From the NCBI RefSeq assembly GCF_958979055.1, contig NC_084887.1, positions 39,311,120 through 39,375,119 on the forward strand: 64,000 bases of DNA, written 5' to 3'. This document shows, piece by piece, positions 59,733-64,000 of this stretch. Positions within the stretch are counted from its first letter, which is position 1, and every line of letters starts with the position of its first letter. The position numbers and the translations under genes were made by a program. The DNA is from Alnus glutinosa (taxonomy: Eukaryota; Streptophyta; Magnoliopsida; Fagales; Betulaceae). The notes under the pieces were generated by a model, which did not search any database, was not told where the DNA came from, and saw only the letters and a program-made list of their open reading frames with translations.

Positions 59733-60639
59733 TAGGATTGGCAATTTTTGACACGACCTGCGAACCCGACACGGGAAACTAAGGTTTGGATTTTATATAA
59801 TCGGGTTCGGGTCGAAATCGGGTCAACCCGATTCTGACCCGATTACAATCGTGTCTGGCGGGTCAACCCGCGGGTTGACCTGCCAGACACGATTCTGACC
59901 CGATAGTTTATTTTTTTTTTAAAAAAAGAAGGAGAAAAGTCTGAAAAGAGTAAAACGGCAAAACCCGAAACACACGAAATGCCCAATTGCGAACAGCGAA
60001 CCTTAGCCGCCTAGCCCACTGCCCAGTAGCCCGCGCCGCCAGCCCGCACGCGGCACGCCAAGAATTCGGCCTTTTCCAGTTTTCCCCCTCTCAAACTTTT
60101 CCCTCCCCCCTCTCTTACCCACCACCATATTCCCGAATCCCGGCCACACCACCGACCGACCGACGACGCCACAACCGGCCACACCATTTTAATTTGATTG
60201 ACCAGAAAACAGCATCTCTCGAAATAGTGGCTTAGTGACCGATTTTAAGGAATCAAACAAATCCATGAAGAGCTCTCCGGATCGTGGGTGGTCGGGTGGA
60301 AGGCTGTCAGGAAGGGTCTTGAATTGAAATCCAGGAAAGCATGAGAAACGGGTTAGGATATTGGTGTAACGGAAAAGGCGATCGTGATTGTAATCGGTGT
60401 TGAGGAAGGTGACATGGAGGCTGGCAAGGTGAAATTGGTGTTGGGTCATGTCGGGTAAACGGGTGACACGAGTATTAGTCATGTTTATCGGGTCGTGTTC
60501 GGGTTACCCTATTATTAATCGGGTCGTGTTCAGGTCGCGTGTCACAACCCGATTAATAATCGGGTCGGGTTCGTGTCAGACCGGTTTATGTAATCGGGTT
60601 GACACGAACCCGACCCGTAAACCCGAATTGCCCACCCTA
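59733..60639. mobile_element. Non-autonomous hAT-like element carrying a UGT gene fragment
   Basis: The ends TAGGATTGGCAATTT and AATTGCCCACCCTA are imperfect inverted repeats flanked by CTCGAGAC/CTTGAGAC (59725-59732, 60640-60647), an 8-bp duplication as in hAT elements. Next to both ends are palindromic blocks of CGGGTCGTGTCGGGTT-like sequence. The 907-bp element encodes no transposase. The middle holds GC-rich sequence and, on the minus strand, a glycosyltransferase exon fragment. Confidence 0.82.
60195..60434 (-). pseudogene. UDP-glycosyltransferase (UGT85-like) N-terminal exon fragment
   Basis: About 80 codons on the minus strand: LHVTFLNTDYNHDRLFR, TRFSCFPGFQFKTLPDSLP, DHPRSGELFMDLFDSLK and VTKPLFREML. 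This pattern is the acceptor-binding N-terminal domain of UGT85-family enzymes. The first ~25 residues (with the catalytic His) and the whole C-terminal UDP-sugar-binding domain (PSPG box) are missing. It lies wholly within the hAT-like element, so it is a captured fragment. The frame is still open over the fragment. Confidence 0.85.
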
Positions 60640-61368
60640 CTTGAGACATCTATGACCTCGGTGCCCGAGCACCTCGAGCTATGTATTATCTCGGTGCTTG
60701 AGCACCTTGAGCTATGTATCACCTCGGTACCCGAGCACCTCGAGCTATGTATCATCTCTGTGCCTAAGCACCTTAAGCTATGTATCATCTCGGTGCCTGA
60801 GCACCTCGAGACATCTATGACCTCGGTGCCTGAGCATCTCGAGCTATGTATCATCTCGGTGCCTGAGCACCTCGAGACATCCATGACCTCGGTGCTTGAG
60901 CACCTCGAGCTATGTATCAACTCGGTGCCCGAGCACCTCGAGCTATGTATCATCTCGGTGCCTGAGCACCTCGAGACATCTATGACCTCGGTGCCTGAGC
61001 ACCTCGAACTATGTATCATCTCGGCGCCTGAGCACCTCAAGCTATGTATCATCTCGGTGCCTGAGCACCTCTAGACATCTATGACCTCGGTGCCTGAGCA
61101 CCTCGAGCTATGTATCACCTTGGTGCCTGAGCACCTCGAGTTATGTATCATTTTGGTGCCTGAGCACCTGCCAACAATGATTTTTGTGGAAGTGGACTTC
61201 GAGGCACCACTGATGTAGAAGCTTCGGGTATGTTAAGCCATTTTCTTTATGAATAACCTTGAAAGATGTTGCAATTGTCAGATACAGATTACAAAAGATC
61301 CAAATTCAAAAAGTGAGGTATTTAATTCTCTTACTTTCTAAATTCAAATAAGAGAATTAGGGGGTAGT

Positions 61369-61948
61369 TGTTGGGGAAATAATTAGCCCCAAAGACACGT
61401 AGGCCTAAAGTAGTATCGGGGGCTGAGCCCATCGGGTCGGTCCGTCCAGATCAGACTTAAGTACAAGACCTGTCGTTATCTCCAAAAAGACTCCTATCCC
61501 GAGTATATTGAGATAGACTCATATCCCATCAAATATGGGATAAAGTATCTAATAGTATGACATCAGATGAAGAGGTAGTGTCCTATTCAGTTTGGACTCT
61601 ACTACCCAATTCAAATTCTATGAAGATAAGGCTTATGAAGATAAGACAAAAGACTCCTAATCAGATTATGCTCCACGCACTCCAGCAGTTTCATAACTGT
61701 GGACTGTGAGCCTATAAATAAGACTACAATGTCAGGTATTTTAAAACAGGTATATTTTCTAAGTTCTGAGATTTTAAGTACTCCTAAAAAGTCAATAAGT
61801 TTGTAACTGATTTAGGCATCGGAGTGGGGGTACGGTCGACAACCCTGACGAGTTGTTTATTATTTTGCAGATTATGAGAAGAGCGAATATCAAGGAAGGC
61901 TGACGAATCACAAGACGACACGTCACCGTACCGAAAATTGTACCAACA
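61369..61948 (+). repeat. Right LTR of the LARD (580 bp)
   Basis: Matches the left LTR with only scattered substitutions and an extra 15-bp tandem duplication (ATGAAGATAAGGCTT then ATGAAGATAAGAC). Confidence 0.9.
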
Positions 61949-62377
61949 CCCTCAGATCGGTGGGTCTATGCCATTTGGTTCGACGCATAAGTAGCACACG
62001 CGTACAGAAGTTCTTGGCATTCCTCAACGCGCATCACACGCTTGCGACCCTCCCTTTTGCGTCTTTTGCATGCAACCACGCACGTCACACGCTACACGCC
62101 TCACATGCGTGTTCGTTTGGTTCAATTTACTCAATTCGACTCGATGACTCGGTTCATTAGGTTTGACATAGTCAATCGGGTTGTTGTGTAGTACTGTGTG
62201 ATTTGTTAATTGGGGAAATCATGGCTATTATGACAAGAAGAAATAGGGTTTTGGTGTTGTGCATCGTGAAGGAGAGTGTTGGGAGTGCTAGGAAAGGGTT
62301 TTGTTGGAAGGGTAATTTTTGCACTTTGACATTCGAACTAACATATATAGTCCTGTTTGGACAAGCATGTGAGAATA
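61949..62377. other. Unassigned DNA right of the LARD
   Basis: GC-richer sequence with repeated CACACG/ACGC motifs at 62000-62110, then AT-rich. No gene recognised. Confidence 0.45.
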
Positions 62378-62534
62378 GAGTAATGCTACACTTTACACCC
62401 ATTTCACACTAGCTAACTTGACATGTTTTAAGTGGCTTCTCATATCAACCACTTAAAAAAAAAAAAAAAAAAGAAAGGAAATTCACTTAAAACATGTGAA
62501 CCGGTGTGAAATGTGTGTGAATATATCATTACTC
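62378..62534. mobile_element. Foldback MITE with 9-bp duplication
   Basis: GAGTAATGCTACACTTTACA and its imperfect reverse complement end the element; arms also share TTCACAC/GTGTGAA and ACATGTTTTAAGTG/CACTTAAAACATGT. GTGAGAATA flanks it perfectly (62369-62377, 62535-62543), suggesting a Mutator-like origin. Confidence 0.9.
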
Positions 62535-62780
62535 GTGAGAATAAGATTCAAAATAGAGACCCGAGGCACTAGTTTGGTAGCCTCATTTGGTATGTGTTTG
62601 GACAAGTCTTCAAACAGAAGAGTATAACTTCAATCAGGTTGTGAAACACGTCAGCCTAGAACAAGAAAATGAAATAGAACCAAAACACCCGATTATCTTA
62701 TTTCTTCAACGTTTGCTACAAGCCTACAAACAAAAAACCCTCGGTCACCACTCACCACCGCCACAGCACCACGTCGGAAT

Positions 62781-62851
62781 TGGGGGTGGTTATCACCTGG
62801 CTGCGCGGCCACCCCTGGCCACTGAGGAGTGGTCGTGCGGCTACCCCGGGT
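62781..62851. repeat. GC-rich GGGGTGG/CCACCCC core
   Basis: Same type of palindromic core (GGGGGTGG, GCGGCCACCCCTGG, GCGGCTACCCCG) as inside the foldback elements at 176, 7938, 17255 and 17547. The arms of the element holding it could not be traced. Confidence 0.6.
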
Positions 62852-64000
62852 CCATGGGGACTTTTTATATTTTTCTAAACATTTAATTCAAATAAACGTT
62901 AAAAAAAAATTATGCACGTTGAACTAATTTCATGATGCAAAAATGGAATTTTTAAAAAGAGTAAATAAATGGGACTTTCCAAGAATTTATGGATATTTTT
63001 TGAGACTTTCAATTTATAATTACTTTTGTCATGATTGAGGATTTTAATTAGTGATTATTTATTAAATTTTTACTATATTAGAGTCTTAAAAATTTGTTTT
63101 GAAAATAACAATTATTAAGTAGGAGCATTAATTAAAAAGTATTTTTATTATCTTTCTGCCATATTAGAACCATACAATATTTTTTTTAAAAAATATATTT
63201 ATTATATAATTATTAATTAAGAACCTTATTGAATTGGAGACCACAAACGACCGCCGAAATCGCCTAAATCTCGAGCCAACGTGTCGCCGACAACAGGTAA
63301 AAAAATGTAATAAGTGCAGGCAGACAGTTCAAAGCATAATACCAGAGCTTGAAGACGTACAAAAACTGATGGTTTTATGACTATATCGAAAAGGAGAAAA
63401 AAATAATCGACTATATCGAGAAAGGAGAAAAAAAAAAAATCGATTATAACATTCAACGTTACCTAGTCTGATAGGATGCGCCTCAAACTCCAACGTCAAA
63501 AATCTCCCCGTCCTTTCCACCCGATATTTGGTGGTACTACCGTACTAGTCACCATCTGCAATTGTGGCTTTCCGCCGTTGTAATTCCTCTCACCGTTCCG
63601 ACGGGGCGGAGCCGGGACTCTTCCTCTCTTCATTATAAACGACAATCTTTCCAAGTGTGGGTAGTTGTGTTTCCAAGGTCTGTTACAAAAACAAGTAAAA
63701 AAATACGTCTTGATTCCTAGTTGCACAGTCGCTACTCGGCTTACTTTCGTGTTCCGCTTTTGCTCTTTTTTTTTTTAATTTTTTTTTTTTTTGTTCTACA
63801 GTTTGAATTAATTATTGAGGTTGTCATCGTTATTACTTGGGTTCCCCTGAAAGTCTGACTTTTGGGTCGCATAATTGAAAAATCCCGATCCAAAGTCAAG
63901 CAGCCCAGCCTGCCAGGGAAGCCAACTAGGTTAGCTTCAGAATAATATTATTCCTTTGATGATAATGATTATGACGGATTCAATTCAAACTTCAAAAATA
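62852..64000. other. AT-rich right edge, no gene recognised
   Basis: AT-rich sequence to about 63220, then mixed sequence. Minus-strand open frames at 63226-63726 match no family I know. The segment could be upstream sequence of a gene beyond the window. Confidence 0.45.

Larger units (their letters stand above)
59660..61178 (+). repeat. 33-bp tandem array, split by a hAT-like element
   Basis: CTCGGTGCCTGAGCACCTCG plus AGCTATGTATCAT repeats with a 33-bp period. Two or so copies lie before 59733 and about 16 after 60639. The unit length keeps one frame open (11-residue repeat), but the open frame is a by-product. GGTGCCTGAGCACC is itself palindromic. Confidence 0.94.
47553..61948 (+). mobile_element. 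Large non-autonomous LTR retrotransposon (LARD, Tat-like), with nested insertions
   Basis: LTRs at 47553-48117 and 61369-61948 start TGTTGG(T/G)GAAATAAT and end GTACCAACA. The flanks are CCTTC/CCCTC (4 of 5). The primer-site region TGGCGCCGTCTGTGAGAAC starts three bases after the left LTR, as in plant Tat/Athila-type gypsy elements. A purine tract GAATTAGGGGGTAG precedes the right LTR. The interior minus the nested copia element is about 7 kb and shows no gag or pol. It is mostly tandem arrays of five unrelated repeat units, most of them toward the 3' side. Confidence 0.85.

Noticed and set aside
60448..61074. A 208-codon open frame with an 11-residue repeat, and its minus-strand counterpart
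   Set aside because: It follows from a 33-bp tandem array, whose unit length is a multiple of three; both strands are open and no start context or homology supports a gene.

Overview
This is a repeat-dense piece of plant nuclear DNA. The genes have spliced plant exons (GT-AG introns), and the plant-specific families point to a eudicot: a PLS-class PPR protein, a HIPP metallochaperone with a CaaX tail, an LWD WD40 protein, plastid GAPDH-A and a MATE fragment. Fagales or another woody eudicot is my guess, from general repeat character only. The two pairs of neighbouring genes match, from memory, two Arabidopsis chromosome 3 neighbourhoods: RH41 with OTU12 (At3g02065/At3g02070), and PPR, LWD2 and GAPA (At3g26630/26640/26650).

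Layout. 176-10495 is a four-deep nest. A MULE-like foldback element is split by a ~3 kb solo gypsy LTR, and that LTR is split by a nearly complete but dead Ty3/gypsy element (1481-7191) and a PIF/Harbinger MITE (7938-8901). 10.5-13.2 kb holds the DEAD-box helicase gene RH41. 14.3-15.4 kb is a MATE transporter fragment between long inverted arms. 15.5-18.7 kb contains a tandem duplication and three nested MITE-like elements. 20.4-32.1 kb is a nine-exon OTU deubiquitinase gene. Its introns carry a full-length but broken LINE, a TRIM and a Harbinger MITE, each with a recognisable target-site duplication. 33.1-34.0 kb is a decayed plastid GapA remnant and 34.9-35.9 kb a HIPP gene. 38.2-38.8 kb holds an unexplained perfect 57-bp inverted repeat. 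39.4-40.5 kb is an LWD1/2-type clock gene on the minus strand. 41.5-44.6 kb is a heavily deleted LINE, and 45.3-46.6 kb a PPR gene. 47.5-61.9 kb is one 14.4-kb non-autonomous LTR retrotransposon (LARD, Tat-like). It holds several tandem arrays, a nested SIRE-like copia element lacking pol, and a hAT-like element that has captured a piece of a UDP-glycosyltransferase gene. The last 2 kb contains a MITE, a GC-rich core and AT-rich DNA.

The five intact genes are independent housekeeping or regulatory genes: RNA helicase, deubiquitinase, metal chaperone, clock WD40 and organellar PPR. They do not form a pathway. The unusual content is in the mobile DNA: a GC-rich palindromic core shared by otherwise different MITEs, gene-fragment capture, inverted-repeat loci and a syntenic GapA pseudogene. 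I did not see a convincing wholly new biological system. All coordinates and alignments were made by eye.
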